A DNA stretch of 64,000 nucleotides from Pseudomonadales bacterium (GTDB lineage: Bacteria > Pseudomonadota > Gammaproteobacteria > Pseudomonadales > UBA7239), in contig JANQLY010000006.1 of the NCBI GenBank assembly GCA_028280345.1, positions 57,621-121,620 of the forward strand. Reading direction: 5' to 3'. Each line of letters starts with the position of its first letter. The stretch's first letter is position 1. The position numbers were made by a program, and so were the translations under genes. This document shows, piece after piece, positions 9,889 to 18,769 of the stretch. The notes beneath the pieces were generated by a model. The model made no database searches. It was not told where the DNA came from and saw only the letters and a list, made by a program, of their open reading frames with translations.

Positions 9889-11253
9889 ATGGAACTTGAC
9901 CCATTTGTACTTGCGCGCATTCAGTTCGCTGCCAACATCAGCTTCCATATCCTGTTCCCTTCACTCACCATCGGGCTTTGCTGGATACTGTTTTTCTTCC
10001 GCATTCGTTACACACTAAGCAACGATAAAGCCTGGGAATACGCCTACTACTTCTGGGTTAAAGTCTTCGCGCTGTCATTTGCACTCGGCGTTGTTTCCGG
10101 CGTCACAATGAGTTTCCAATTTGGCACAAACTGGCCAGGGTTTATGGAAAAAACCGGCAATATCTCTGGCCCACTGCTCGGCTACGAAGTCCTGACCGCA
10201 TTTTTTCTTGAAGCCTCTTTCCTCGGTATCATGCTCTTTGGCAAGGACCGGGTTTCCAACCGCACGCATCTGCTTTGCTGTGCGCTAGTAGCGATCGGCA
10301 CAACATCCTCTGCGTTCTGGATACTGAGTCTCAATTCCTGGATGCAAACGCCGGATGGGTACATTATCAAGGATGGCAAATTCTTTGTTGAAAACTGGTG
10401 GGCTGTTATTTTTAACCCGTCGTTCCCCTACCGTTTTGCACATATGGTCAACGCCTCATTACTCACCGCTGCTTTTTTTGTCATGGGCGTCAGCGCCTGG
10501 CGAGCAACGCGCAATGTTGATGGTCCCGCCACCTGGAAAGTAATGCGCACCGGTGCGGCGATGGCTGCTGTGCTTGCACCCCTACAGGTTTTTATCGGCG
10601 ACCTGCATGGCCTGAGCACAGTTGAACACCAGCCGGCAAAAATCGCGGCTATGGAAGCCATCTGGGAAACCGAGCAGGGAGCCGCATTCACAGTTATCGG
10701 ATTCCCGGATGAAGAAGCGCGCACCACTCACTTCGCGATCAAAATTCCAAAGGTAGCGAGTCTGCTACTGACCCACGATCCAGACGGACTTGTAAAAGGG
10801 TTAAATGAATTTGAGCAACACCCACCAGTAGCCATCGTATTCTGGTCGTTCCGCGTCATGCTCGCTATCGGCGGTCTGATGGTGATTATCGGTTTGTGGG
10901 CCAGTTGGGAGCTGCTTATCAAGAAACGGGACGGCAACAACGCAAATCCCTGGTTGCTAAAAGCGCTGTCGTGGATGACATTTTCCGGCTGGGTCGCCGT
11001 GCTCGCGGGCTGGTATGTCACCGAGATTGGCCGTCAGCCATGGATTGTCTATGGTCTAGTCAAAACCGAGGACGTCGTTGCTGATCACGGCGGCGGCACA
11101 GTGGCTGTAACACTCATTGCCTACTTGCTGATGTATGGCTTTCTTTTATTCTCTTATGTCGCTGCGTTGCGCTATATGGCATCAAAACCGGCACAATCAG
11201 GGCACCTGCATCAGTACAGTTCTGATAGCACAACAACAACGGGAGCGAAATAA
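9889..11253 (+). CDS. cydA: Cytochrome bd ubiquinol oxidase subunit I, short-Q-loop (Cio) type
   Basis: Subunit I (454 residues) carries haems b558, b595 and d and the quinol site of the bd oxidase, which reduces O2 to water at the inner membrane. Visible ligands are H20 (FHILFPS context), H185 (YRFAHMVN) and M324 (FRVML). E100 and E108 lie in GYEVLTAFFLEASF. The segment between the quinol-loop helices is short, and the GWYVTEIGRQPW motif is present; both point to the CioA subgroup linked with cyanide insensitivity in Pseudomonas rather than the long-loop E. coli form. No strong ribosome binding site precedes the ATG. The 208 bases upstream (9681-9888) should hold the promoter; I found no convincing FNR or ArcA box. 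Confidence 0.93.
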   Translation: MELDPFVLARIQFAANISFHILFPSLTIGLCWILFFFRIRYTLSNDKAWEYAYYFWVKVFALSFALGVVSGVTMSFQFGTNWPGFMEKTGNISGPLLGYEVLTAFFLEASFLGIMLFGKDRVSNRTHLLCCALVAIGTTSSAFWILSLNSWMQTPDGYIIKDGKFFVENWWAVIFNPSFPYRFAHMVNASLLTAAFFVMGVSAWRATRNVDGPATWKVMRTGAAMAAVLAPLQVFIGDLHGLSTVEHQPAKIAAMEAIWETEQGAAFTVIGFPDEEARTTHFAIKIPKVASLLLTHDPDGLVKGLNEFEQHPPVAIVFWSFRVMLAIGGLMVIIGLWASWELLIKKRDGNNANPWLLKALSWMTFSGWVAVLAGWYVTEIGRQPWIVYGLVKTEDVVADHGGGTVAVTLIAYLLMYGFLLFSYVAALRYMASKPAQSGHLHQYSSDSTTTTGAK

Positions 11254-12254
11254 TGGAGCTTTGGTTACCCCTGTTTTTCGCAGGTGCCATGGGGCTGGCG
11301 ATGCTGATTTATGTCATGCTGGATGGCTACGATCTCGGCATCGGTATGCTGCTGCCTCTCGCAGAAGAAAAAGAAAAGGATATTATGATTGCATCGATCG
11401 GCCCCTTCTGGGATGCGAACGAAACCTGGCTTGTACTCGGTGTCGGCATTCTGCTCGTCGCCTTTCCTGAAGCTCACGGGATTATTCTGACCGGCCTTTA
11501 TATGCCAGTCACCATCATGTTATTTGGCCTTATCCTGCGCGGTGTCGCATTTGATTTTCGTGTGAAGGCCGGTGTCGAACATCGCCACATGTGGAATCGT
11601 CTGTTTTTTGTCGGCTCATTCATCGCATCGTTTGCTCAAGGCTGGATGCTTGGCGACTATATAACCGGCATCACCGATACCACAACAAACCACCTGTTTT
11701 CACTACTCATCGCCCTGACGCTACCGGCCTTTTATATTATGCTCGGCTGCGCATGGCTGCTGATGAAAACAGAAGATGAACTCTTTGAGAAAGCACTACA
11801 TTGGGGTCAAAAGGCAGTTATCCCTATGGGCATCGGACTGCTTTTTGTTTCAATAGCGACACCGGTGTTTAGCACCGCCATCGCAGAAAAATGGTTTACA
11901 CTGCCGAACGCGATCGGCCTGATGCCCATCCCCCTGATTACCGTCATTGTCTACGGCGCGCTCTTCTGCCTTTTTTATCAAAAAGATATTTTGCGTAAAG
12001 GTTACGCCTGGCTTGTGTATGTTGGCCTCGCGCTTATTTCTCTGCTTTCAACCTTCGGACTCGCGTATAGCCTGTATCCTGATATCGTTATCGGGCAAAT
12101 GGATATCTGGGACGCAGCCGCCTCAACCGATTCACTCTTTGTGATTTTTATCGGCGCCGTCGTTGCACTACCAATGATTCTCGGTTATACGATCTATATC
12201 TATAAAATCTTTCATGGCAAAGCGACACAGCTTAGCTATGGTGCCGATCAATAA
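11253..12254 (+). CDS. cydB: Cytochrome bd ubiquinol oxidase subunit II
   Basis: Subunit II (333 residues) is the structural partner of CydA, with about eight to nine membrane helices. Family motifs are LDGYDLGIGMLLP near residue 30 and FWDANETWLV near residue 57. Its ATG overlaps the cydA stop (TAATG), which indicates translational coupling. Length agrees with CioB-type subunits. No hydrophobic third subunit (CydX or DUF2474) is found directly downstream, only a 17-codon frame. Confidence 0.93.
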   Translation: MELWLPLFFAGAMGLAMLIYVMLDGYDLGIGMLLPLAEEKEKDIMIASIGPFWDANETWLVLGVGILLVAFPEAHGIILTGLYMPVTIMLFGLILRGVAFDFRVKAGVEHRHMWNRLFFVGSFIASFAQGWMLGDYITGITDTTTNHLFSLLIALTLPAFYIMLGCAWLLMKTEDELFEKALHWGQKAVIPMGIGLLFVSIATPVFSTAIAEKWFTLPNAIGLMPIPLITVIVYGALFCLFYQKDILRKGYAWLVYVGLALISLLSTFGLAYSLYPDIVIGQMDIWDAAASTDSLFVIFIGAVVALPMILGYTIYIYKIFHGKATQLSYGADQ

Positions 12255-12289
12255 TTTACACAAACAAACCACCCCCCACAGCCAGAACC

Positions 12290-12343
12290 ATGACGCCAGA
12301 GCAACAGCGCACCCAGGAACTGGAAGCCAGAGTCAATCGTTGA
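12290..12343 (+). CDS. Tiny 17-codon frame after cydB, possible gene remnant
   Basis: ATG to TGA encodes MTPEQQRTQELEARVNR, which resembles the first residues of a coiled-coil protein of SlyX or PspB style, then stops. No ribosome binding site is evident. It is not hydrophobic, so it cannot be a CydX-like subunit. It is either the stump of a gene cut by the arrival of the neighbouring FG-GAP gene, or chance. Confidence 0.2.
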   Translation: MTPEQQRTQELEARVNR

Positions 12344-12394
12344 CCACCCCGTACCTGACTGTTATATTGGTTACCTATTAGGAATACTATAAGA

Positions 12395-13975
12395 ATGAAA
12401 ATACTTTTTTTGTTTATATTAATATTTTTGCTTCCCATATCGTCTTTTGCTTTGGATGCAGATAACGATGGTTCTGAAGCTGCCGAGGAGACCTTGGCAG
12501 GTACTAGCGACAACAACCCGAACGAAAGACCATATTGGTGGCGCACTCTCAGTGGAGAAAACACCCATGATAGATTCGGGACATTTGTCAGTGGAGTAGG
12601 TGATGTGAATAATGACGGGTATGCAGACTTTTCTATAGGATCATACACTATAGGTAGCGAAGAAATAGAGAGCGTAAAAGTCTTTAGCGGAAGTGATGCA
12701 TCAGCACTATATACATTTTATGGTGATAGTGTGGATATTGGTTTTGGCACTAAAGCTAGCGGAGCGGGAGATGTGAACAATGATGGCTATGATGACATAA
12801 TCGTGGGTGCATTTCTTGCAGATGTAAATGGGGTGAACAGCGGTAGCGCATGGGTCTATAGTGGCATTGATGGTAGTGAGCTCTATAGATTCAATGGAGG
12901 CTCAGCACAAGATAAATTTGGAAGTTCAGTTAGTGGGGCCGGTGATGTCAACAATGATGGATACGATGATGTAATTATTGGAGCTTCTGGTCATGATGGT
13001 AATCGTGGCATGATGAGAACTTATAGTGGACTAAACGGCTCAATAATAAGAACCAAGTATGGAGACGACTGGGGAGATTTATTTGGAGCTTCTGTTAGTA
13101 GTTTAGGGGATGTCAATCAGGATGGCTACGATGAGGTGATTGTGGGAGCCTTGTGGCATGGGAATCATGACTATGGCACAGCGGATATCGGTCAAGTAAA
13201 AGTTTTTAGCGGGTACAATGGTATTCCACTTTATACCTTGTATGGTGATGAAGCCGGTAGTGCTTTTGGGCGCTCTGTTAGTGGAGCGGGAGATTTAAAC
13301 AACGATGGCTATCCGGATTTTGTTGTCGGGATGGATCAGTACAACTATGGTCGTGGTCGAGTTAAAACTTTCAGCGGCAAGGATGGTTCCGTAATGCATA
13401 CTTTTGATGGTGACAATGCTGCTCATTATTTCGGTTTTTCTGTAAGCGGCTCTGGTGATATAGATGGAGATGGCTACGATGATCTTGTCATAGGAACCCT
13501 CTGGACAACTAATAGCAATGCCGGCTCAGTTCACGTATTTAGTGGCTTGGACGGGGAATCTCTCTATACCTTTTATGGAGAAAATTACTCTTTTTTTGGT
13601 AACTCGGTAGATATTGCAGGAGATATAGATAACGACGGCTATGATGACATTATAATAGGCGCATACCGAGCAGACATAAATGGAGTAGATAGTGGTTCCG
13701 CCCGAATCATCCTGTCTTCCGATTTAATGAATGATGTAGATTTGGATTTTTTAGTTAACAGCGCAGACCCTGATGACGATAATGATGGTGCGTTAGATGG
13801 CAATGATGCCTTTCCACTAGATGCGAGTGAGACTGCTGATACTGACGCTGATGGAGTAGGTGATAACACAGATATACAGCCTCTAAACCCAAACATACAA
13901 ACAGGAAATGAAATCTTCTTGTTGGATAAGGCTTACGAAGGAATATCCATAAACCATCAAAGTCAGACTCAATAA
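12395..13975 (+). CDS. Secreted FG-GAP (integrin-alpha-like) beta-propeller protein
   Basis: This 526-residue protein starts with a signal peptide (MKILFLFILIFLLPISSFA). It then has a short D-rich segment followed by about seven FG-GAP repeats of roughly 60 residues. Each reads F-G-x-S-V-S-G-A-G-D-V-N-N-D-G-Y-D-D-x-I-x-G, with the DxNxDGxxD calcium loop of integrin alpha propellers. The C-terminal 70 residues hold TSP3-like loops (DPDDDNDGALDGND, TDADGVGDNTD) and end in an unremarkable tail. AGGAA lies upstream of the ATG. Likely a surface or secreted binding protein; the ligand is unknown. Confidence 0.85.
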   Translation: MKILFLFILIFLLPISSFALDADNDGSEAAEETLAGTSDNNPNERPYWWRTLSGENTHDRFGTFVSGVGDVNNDGYADFSIGSYTIGSEEIESVKVFSGSDASALYTFYGDSVDIGFGTKASGAGDVNNDGYDDIIVGAFLADVNGVNSGSAWVYSGIDGSELYRFNGGSAQDKFGSSVSGAGDVNNDGYDDVIIGASGHDGNRGMMRTYSGLNGSIIRTKYGDDWGDLFGASVSSLGDVNQDGYDEVIVGALWHGNHDYGTADIGQVKVFSGYNGIPLYTLYGDEAGSAFGRSVSGAGDLNNDGYPDFVVGMDQYNYGRGRVKTFSGKDGSVMHTFDGDNAAHYFGFSVSGSGDIDGDGYDDLVIGTLWTTNSNAGSVHVFSGLDGESLYTFYGENYSFFGNSVDIAGDIDNDGYDDIIIGAYRADINGVDSGSARIILSSDLMNDVDLDFLVNSADPDDDNDGALDGNDAFPLDASETADTDADGVGDNTDIQPLNPNIQTGNEIFLLDKAYEGISINHQSQTQ

Positions 13976-14276
13976 CTCCATGAATTCAACTTATCTGCCC
14001 CTTACTCTAATGGAGCTTGTTTGCACAACAGGCAGCTTGAAATTATTATGAAATTCTCATCGATAGATGGGCGTTGTTTCAGGGGAAAGGTCAAGCAGAT
14101 AAACCTGTTAACAGAAGTGTTACGAGAACAATAATTTGCATAAATCGAATATGCATCATATTGACACCATTAATCCCGGGCATTACTACACTATAAGCCA
14201 GCACCCACTGATATTCCCTGGTAAAACCCATCCAAGCTTAGATTGGTACCGCTATTTTCAGCATCCAGTGGATCTG
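13976..14276. other. Convergent intergenic region, nothing recognised
   Basis: About 300 bases separate the ends of the FG-GAP gene (+) and ttcA (-). I see no convincing open frame, tRNA or strong hairpin with a T-run for either gene. Confidence 0.5.
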
Positions 14277-15200
14277 CTAATTAATATTAACAAGTTTTAC
14301 TATATCTCCAGCTGATGGGCCAACCAGTTCCACCTCATCAAACAAAATATCTCCTTCTTCCTGAGCACCACGCTCAACCGACAGGTTTTTAAAGTCATGT
14401 AGCTGACTGTCGGCGAGATGTGACGGAGAAACATTTTGAATCGCGCTGAACATATTTTCGAGACGACCCGGAAAGTTCTTATCCCAGTCTTGCAACATAC
14501 CTTTAATCACCTGGCGCTGCAGATTTTCCTGGGAACCACACAGGTTGCACGGAATAATCGGAAATTGTTTTAAGCCAGCGTATTTTTTAATATCTTTTTC
14601 GCGGCAATACGCGAGTGGCCGAATCACGACGTTGCGACCATCATCACTTTGCAATTTCGGCGGCATGGTTTTAAGGCGTCCGCCATAGAACATATTCAGG
14701 AACAGCGTTTCAAGTAAATCCTCGCGGTGATGACCGAGGGCAATTTTGGTAATGTTATGTTCTACCGCATAGCTGTAGATAATACCTCTGCGCAGTCTGG
14801 AACAGAGGCCACAGGTAGTTTTACCCTCGGGAACTTTTTCCTTAACGATGCTGTAGGTGTCGCGCTCGATAATCTCAAACGGTATGCCTTCGGCATTGAG
14901 ATAGTCTGGCAGTACATGCTCGGGAAAACCCGGCTGTTTCTGATCGAGATTGACCGCCACGATTTCGAAGTCGATCGGTGCATGCTGCTGCATATAGCGC
15001 AGCACGTCGAGCATGGTGTAGCTATCAGCCCCGCCACTCAGGCACACCATCACCTTATCTCCCTCTTCAATCATATTGAAATCCGCAATCGCACGGCCCA
15101 CTTCGCGGCGCAGGCGTTTCTGCAGCTTGTTAAATTCAAGCTTTTGCTTACGCGCCGTCTCGGGACTAACGGGAGGTTGTTCGAATTCGGGGGTAGACAT
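14277..15200 (-). CDS. ttcA: tRNA 2-thiocytidine biosynthesis protein TtcA
   Basis: TtcA thiolates C32 in certain tRNAs, using ATP and a [4Fe-4S] cluster in the cytoplasm. The 307-residue protein shows the PP-loop SGGADS at residues 55-60. The catalytic and cluster cysteines are C130 and C133 (CGLC) and C218 with C221 (CNLC). The [10 protein letters not shown] stretch is also typical. E. coli TtcA is 311 residues, so the length fits. It appears to be transcribed alone. Confidence 0.95.
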   Translation of the reverse strand: MSTPEFEQPPVSPETARKQKLEFNKLQKRLRREVGRAIADFNMIEEGDKVMVCLSGGADSYTMLDVLRYMQQHAPIDFEIVAVNLDQKQPGFPEHVLPDYLNAEGIPFEIIERDTYSIVKEKVPEGKTTCGLCSRLRRGIIYSYAVEHNITKIALGHHREDLLETLFLNMFYGGRLKTMPPKLQSDDGRNVVIRPLAYCREKDIKKYAGLKQFPIIPCNLCGSQENLQRQVIKGMLQDWDKNFPGRLENMFSAIQNVSPSHLADSQLHDFKNLSVERGAQEEGDILFDEVELVGPSAGDIVKLVNIN

Positions 15201-15366
15201 TAATCGACAATTAGCGGTCTGATAAGGCCGCTATTGTACAGCAGAGGTTTCGGATCGGGAAACGGAAACTACCCGGAACTGGCCTCATTTCAGGCCAACC
15301 CCGGACGGAGCAGCAAAGACGATAGCCCACCCCTCTCCATAATGAGATCCGGGTGAACAGAGAACT

Positions 15367-15651
15367 CTAGAACGGCTTTAACGCCATTGTCGGCATATCG
15401 TAGTCATCAAACTGTGCCGTATGAGCACTGACAATCGCCTCCACCAGACAACTGGCAGAACCACTGGCCGCAGCCAGCGCGAGAGCCTCAGCATCCGGAC
15501 CGCTATTTTCTGTATCAAAAAGCGGACGGGATTTACGGGATTGATGGTCAATATAGTCATTGAGGCGTCTGAGTTTCATGACTTGCTCAGAGAGCCCTTC
15601 CTGGACAGCCTGCGGTGCTGCGATATCCGCTTCGGTACTCAAAATAGTCAT
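15367..15651 (-). CDS. Small hypothetical protein (94 aa)
   Basis: A 94-residue frame with normal amino-acid composition: an acidic/Ala-rich protein with a central basic segment (KLRRLNDYIDHQSRKSRP) and an Ala-rich helix near residues 55-70. GAGGGA lies about ten bases before the ATG, which supports translation. It lies upstream of ttcA on the same strand, separated by about 170 bases. No family is recognised. Confidence 0.5.
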   Translation of the reverse strand: MTILSTEADIAAPQAVQEGLSEQVMKLRRLNDYIDHQSRKSRPLFDTENSGPDAEALALAAASGSASCLVEAIVSAHTAQFDDYDMPTMALKPF

Positions 15652-15885
15652 CTTCGGTTTCCCTCATTGGTGGCATTTAGCCAATAAAATAGCCAACCCC
15701 TCAAACAGCCCATCAGGCAACCTGTTTGAGTAGTCTTGTAGTATTGCGTTTAGCGGTAAATGGCCGCCGCCGCCTGACACCTGTCTATCCACCCTTCGTG
15801 ACAGATAGCTACTGACGAGCAGTGACCCGGGGCTTGTGTTACGGATGCCATAATAGCGCCCGATTACACAGGCCTGGTTAAAAAT

Positions 15886-16035
15886 ATGACAAGTTTTGAT
15901 AAATTTGCTGCTCTCGCTTTGGCAGCAGCCTCATTCAGCAAGCAGGCAAAGTTAATATCAACACGAATACGATTTGCAATGCCAACCCATCAAACCTTTT
16001 ACAGCCCCCTTCAGGCCATTGGGAAAATTCTATAA
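15886..16035 (+). CDS. Possible 49-residue small ORF
   Basis: Within the 480-base gap between the 94-aa gene and the lipoprotein lies a frame beginning MTSFDKFAALALAAASFSKQ and ending QAIGKIL. The N-terminal half could form an amphipathic helix. No good ribosome binding site is visible, so it may be chance. The rest of the gap shows only the presumed promoter of the leftward 94-aa gene. Confidence 0.2.
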   Translation: MTSFDKFAALALAAASFSKQAKLISTRIRFAMPTHQTFYSPLQAIGKIL

Positions 16036-16130
16036 CAAAATACCGAAGGCGCCAGTGGCTACTGAGACTAATTTGTTATCAGCGTAGTTTCATTATAGTT
16101 TTTCTGTCTAAAACTCCGGCGCAGGCGACC

Positions 16131-16784
16131 TTAAGGCCAGGTACTTAGTAATTGTGCCACGGCTTTTGACACCCTGTGACGACGCTCCTGCTCACTGAGG
16201 TCTTCGGCGATGTAGACTTGTACTGCGCCGCGCCAACGCACCGCGCGCCCCTGCTTAAGCTTTATCACCAGGGCGCCCTTCTGCTTGCCGCCCTGGTCAC
16301 TGCCAAGGCCCGGGTCAATACCTGCCTCGCGCAGCATCAGCATACGATCTGTACCATCATCGAACACCAACAGTGCCTCAATCTGGAAATCTCCGGCATA
16401 GGGAACCACGTAATAGCCCTTGCGATGAATATAGTCGTTACACATGCTGTAGATCGTGGTGGTAACAGTGTCCGGATTCACATGGGGTGGTGGATTGCCA
16501 AGCATCCGAACGCCACCGCTCCAACTCAACGTGGAAGGCTTGTTGCGATCGAGATTTGCTTTGCCCATGGTCACAATTGAGGAACGGCTCAGGTCGATAT
16601 AGTCCTGCACCATCTGGCGTTGCTCCGGGGTAAGCTCCTGCATGGGATCTTCATCACTCTGCGCAGAATCTGATCCTGTGTTGTTACTACCTTCAGTCAC
16701 ACAACCGGCAAGCACAACAGCCAACAAAGCTGGCAAAGCACAGCGCTTCAATATCAGACACCACCGATAGAAAAAGACTCTCAT
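16131..16784 (-). CDS. Lipoprotein, DUF4136-like
   Basis: The 217-residue protein has a type II signal peptide with lipobox LAGC (near residue 28), so it should be lipid-anchored. A short acidic linker is followed by an alpha/beta domain that begins near STLSWSGG and ends with RHRVSKAVAQLLSTWP. It carries a WRGAVQVYI strand resembling DUF4136 lipoproteins. That family has no known biochemical role. A TGGGGA sequence precedes the ATG. It lies just downstream of the HupE-like gene on the same strand, 90 bases away, and may be co-transcribed with it. Confidence 0.65.
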   Translation of the reverse strand: MRVFFYRWCLILKRCALPALLAVVLAGCVTEGSNNTGSDSAQSDEDPMQELTPEQRQMVQDYIDLSRSSIVTMGKANLDRNKPSTLSWSGGVRMLGNPPPHVNPDTVTTTIYSMCNDYIHRKGYYVVPYAGDFQIEALLVFDDGTDRMLMLREAGIDPGLGSDQGGKQKGALVIKLKQGRAVRWRGAVQVYIAEDLSEQERRHRVSKAVAQLLSTWP

Positions 16785-16874
16785 AACATCCCCAAAACTA
16801 TATTTATAGTCGCAAAGTAGCGAACTGCAGGGTTTCTGTCTACCCCCTGTTAATTGGCTTATGCGAGTAAACTC

Positions 16875-17903
16875 CTAAAGAAACAGTCGCTCAAGACACC
16901 AACACACTGATACGCTGCCTAATACATAGCAAAAAGTGGTTTGCCATGGCATCCTCCCTGATATTTTTCTCAACATTGACGCCCGCCGTTGTAAACGATC
17001 CAGCAGCCGCAACACGGCCACCACAACCAAAATAAACGCAATCTGGCCCAATTCGACCCCAAGATTAAAACCGAGCAATGCCTTGATTGTATCTGCCTGC
17101 GGCAGGCCGATTTCCAGCAAAGCATTGCCAAAACCACCGCCGTGAATCAAACCGAATAACAAACTCACTACATAGGGGTATTGTTTAATCACACCACGCT
17201 GTTGCAACACATCCAACGCCAGCCACACCAGTGTGATCGCAATCAATACTTCCACCCAGCGGGTGGGCAGTACGACCAGGTCTAGCGCCACCAGCGCCAG
17301 GGTCAGACTATGGCCCAGCGTAAATGCGGTAACGAGAACCACGAAGCGCCGCAGGTTCATTAGCAGCAGATACAAACCAAGCACAAACAACAAATGATCC
17401 GCCCCGGAAAGGATATGCTCTATACCCAGTAACAGATAACTGCCCACCAGACTGAAAGGCGAAGACTCACCACCGAGCAAGCCTTCCGGCAACTGATACG
17501 AAGCTTGCACTTCATTCACAACACGCCGCTCACTTGCCCCACTGAGGCGCGCTATATCCACGAGTACCGCAGTGCGATTCTGCTGCAAGCCGACAAATTC
17601 AAAACGACCCTGTTGCAAGGCCTCTGCCGGACACTGCAGTTGCCATTGCCAGTGCCAGGCTGTACCACTATCGAACAAACGCTCCGCATGGCGCTCACAG
17701 CCTTCCGGCTCAACAACTTGCAACGAGGCGCCGGCCTGCTTCGCATACCTCCAGGTCACATCAAAGGCATGGCGATCCGCTTCTGGCGAAGCAATCTCTG
17801 ACAGTTTGAATAATGCCGGCGCGAGCTTGTGCGCTTCAGCCGGTAGCGCAAACACCAGCAGTAGCAAACATATTGCTCTTGCGATTATCAGCCTTGCCAT
17901 CAT
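16875..17903 (-). CDS. HupE/UreJ-like membrane protein
   Basis: This 342-residue protein has a signal peptide ending in AEA, a periplasmic domain of about 130 residues, and then six to seven membrane helices. The first helix carries GIEHILSGADHLLFVLGLY, the His/Asp-rich signature of HupE/UreJ_2 proteins. The related HupE and UreJ have been linked with nickel uptake, but here no hydrogenase or urease is nearby and the role is open. Its ATG overlaps the stop of the upstream rotamase gene by four bases (ATGA), indicating coupling. Third gene of the DUF3604-PpiC-HupE operon. Confidence 0.85.
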   Translation of the reverse strand: MMARLIIARAICLLLLVFALPAEAHKLAPALFKLSEIASPEADRHAFDVTWRYAKQAGASLQVVEPEGCERHAERLFDSGTAWHWQWQLQCPAEALQQGRFEFVGLQQNRTAVLVDIARLSGASERRVVNEVQASYQLPEGLLGGESSPFSLVGSYLLLGIEHILSGADHLLFVLGLYLLLMNLRRFVVLVTAFTLGHSLTLALVALDLVVLPTRWVEVLIAITLVWLALDVLQQRGVIKQYPYVVSLLFGLIHGGGFGNALLEIGLPQADTIKALLGFNLGVELGQIAFILVVVAVLRLLDRLQRRASMLRKISGRMPWQTTFCYVLGSVSVCWCLERLFL

Positions 17904-18742
17904 GGTCGTTTCCCCTGACGCAAATCCGCCAGTAGCGTCTGCAAGGCCTGTTGCTGGCGCTCCACCACCACCTGCTCTTCCAGCAAGGACCTGACCTCGG
18001 CAAACGATGGCTGTGATTGCTCCCGAATCTCAAGAAAAACCAGATGGGTGCCATAGGCAGACGGTACAGGGCCAGACCATTGCTGTAAGTCTACTTCCAT
18101 GAGCGCTGCAGCAAACTCTCGACCAAACTGATTGGTCACCTGTTGCAACGATAACAAGGAAAAATGATAACCGCGCACAAATACATCGCTATAGCGCATA
18201 GCCTCGGTTGCCGGCACTGCATTCTCGCGCAGCTGTTGTAATCGTTTTACAGCATCGTTGTTATTTTCCGCTGCAATAAACACCTGAGAGAAGCCCAAAC
18301 GGGTATCGCGCTGAATGTCCGGCTCCTGATAATAGGCCTTATAGAGCCTGCGCAACTCTACTTCTTCGGGCTCCGGCAAACGCACCTGGTTTTTAATCTG
18401 TAACTCCACCTGTTGCAATAAACGGCGCACAACCACCTGATCGTTACGGTGCAGTTCGAGTTGCACCGCCTGATCAAACAATTCCTGTTCTGTACCATCG
18501 GTTTCACCGTAAAGAAAGGTCATATCGCGCACGAGGCGTCGGCGCACCAACGCATCGTGGCGGTGAAACTGCTTTGCAATAGCGTAGTTTAATAACAGCT
18601 CATCGTCGCTTACTGAAGCAGGTACCGGTTGCGCACCCTTCAATGCCGGTAACAATAGCGTGTTAGCCGCGAACAGCAGGATGCCGAGCACAATAAAGTG
18701 CAATAGCGGCTGTCGTATTAGTGGTGTTGAGTGTAGAAACAC
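17900..18742 (-). CDS. PpiC-type peptidyl-prolyl isomerase-like membrane-anchored protein
   Basis: The 280-residue product has one N-terminal membrane helix (LLHFIVLGILLFAANTLLL) and a long helical region as in SurA/PpiD-like chaperones. A parvulin-like domain at about 150-245 includes RLGFSQVFIA, the FSLLSLQQVTNQFG segment and GPVPSAYGTHLVFL. It ends in a helical tail. It probably assists folding of the partner proteins in the periplasm. The start codon is GTG and has no obvious ribosome binding site. It lies 27 bases after the DUF3604 gene. Confidence 0.8.
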   Translation of the reverse strand: MFLHSTPLIRQPLLHFIVLGILLFAANTLLLPALKGAQPVPASVSDDELLLNYAIAKQFHRHDALVRRRLVRDMTFLYGETDGTEQELFDQAVQLELHRNDQVVVRRLLQQVELQIKNQVRLPEPEEVELRRLYKAYYQEPDIQRDTRLGFSQVFIAAENNNDAVKRLQQLRENAVPATEAMRYSDVFVRGYHFSLLSLQQVTNQFGREFAAALMEVDLQQWSGPVPSAYGTHLVFLEIREQSQPSFAEVRSLLEEQVVVERQQQALQTLLADLRQGKRP

Positions 18743-18769
18743 GGAAATACGTTGACTGCGGTCGCGTTA

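Noticed and set aside
12290..12343. CydX or DUF2474 small oxidase subunit
   Set aside because: The 17 residues are polar and helical, with no membrane segment.
14727..15203. 158-residue plus-strand frame
   Set aside because: Antisense to ttcA, which is unmistakable.
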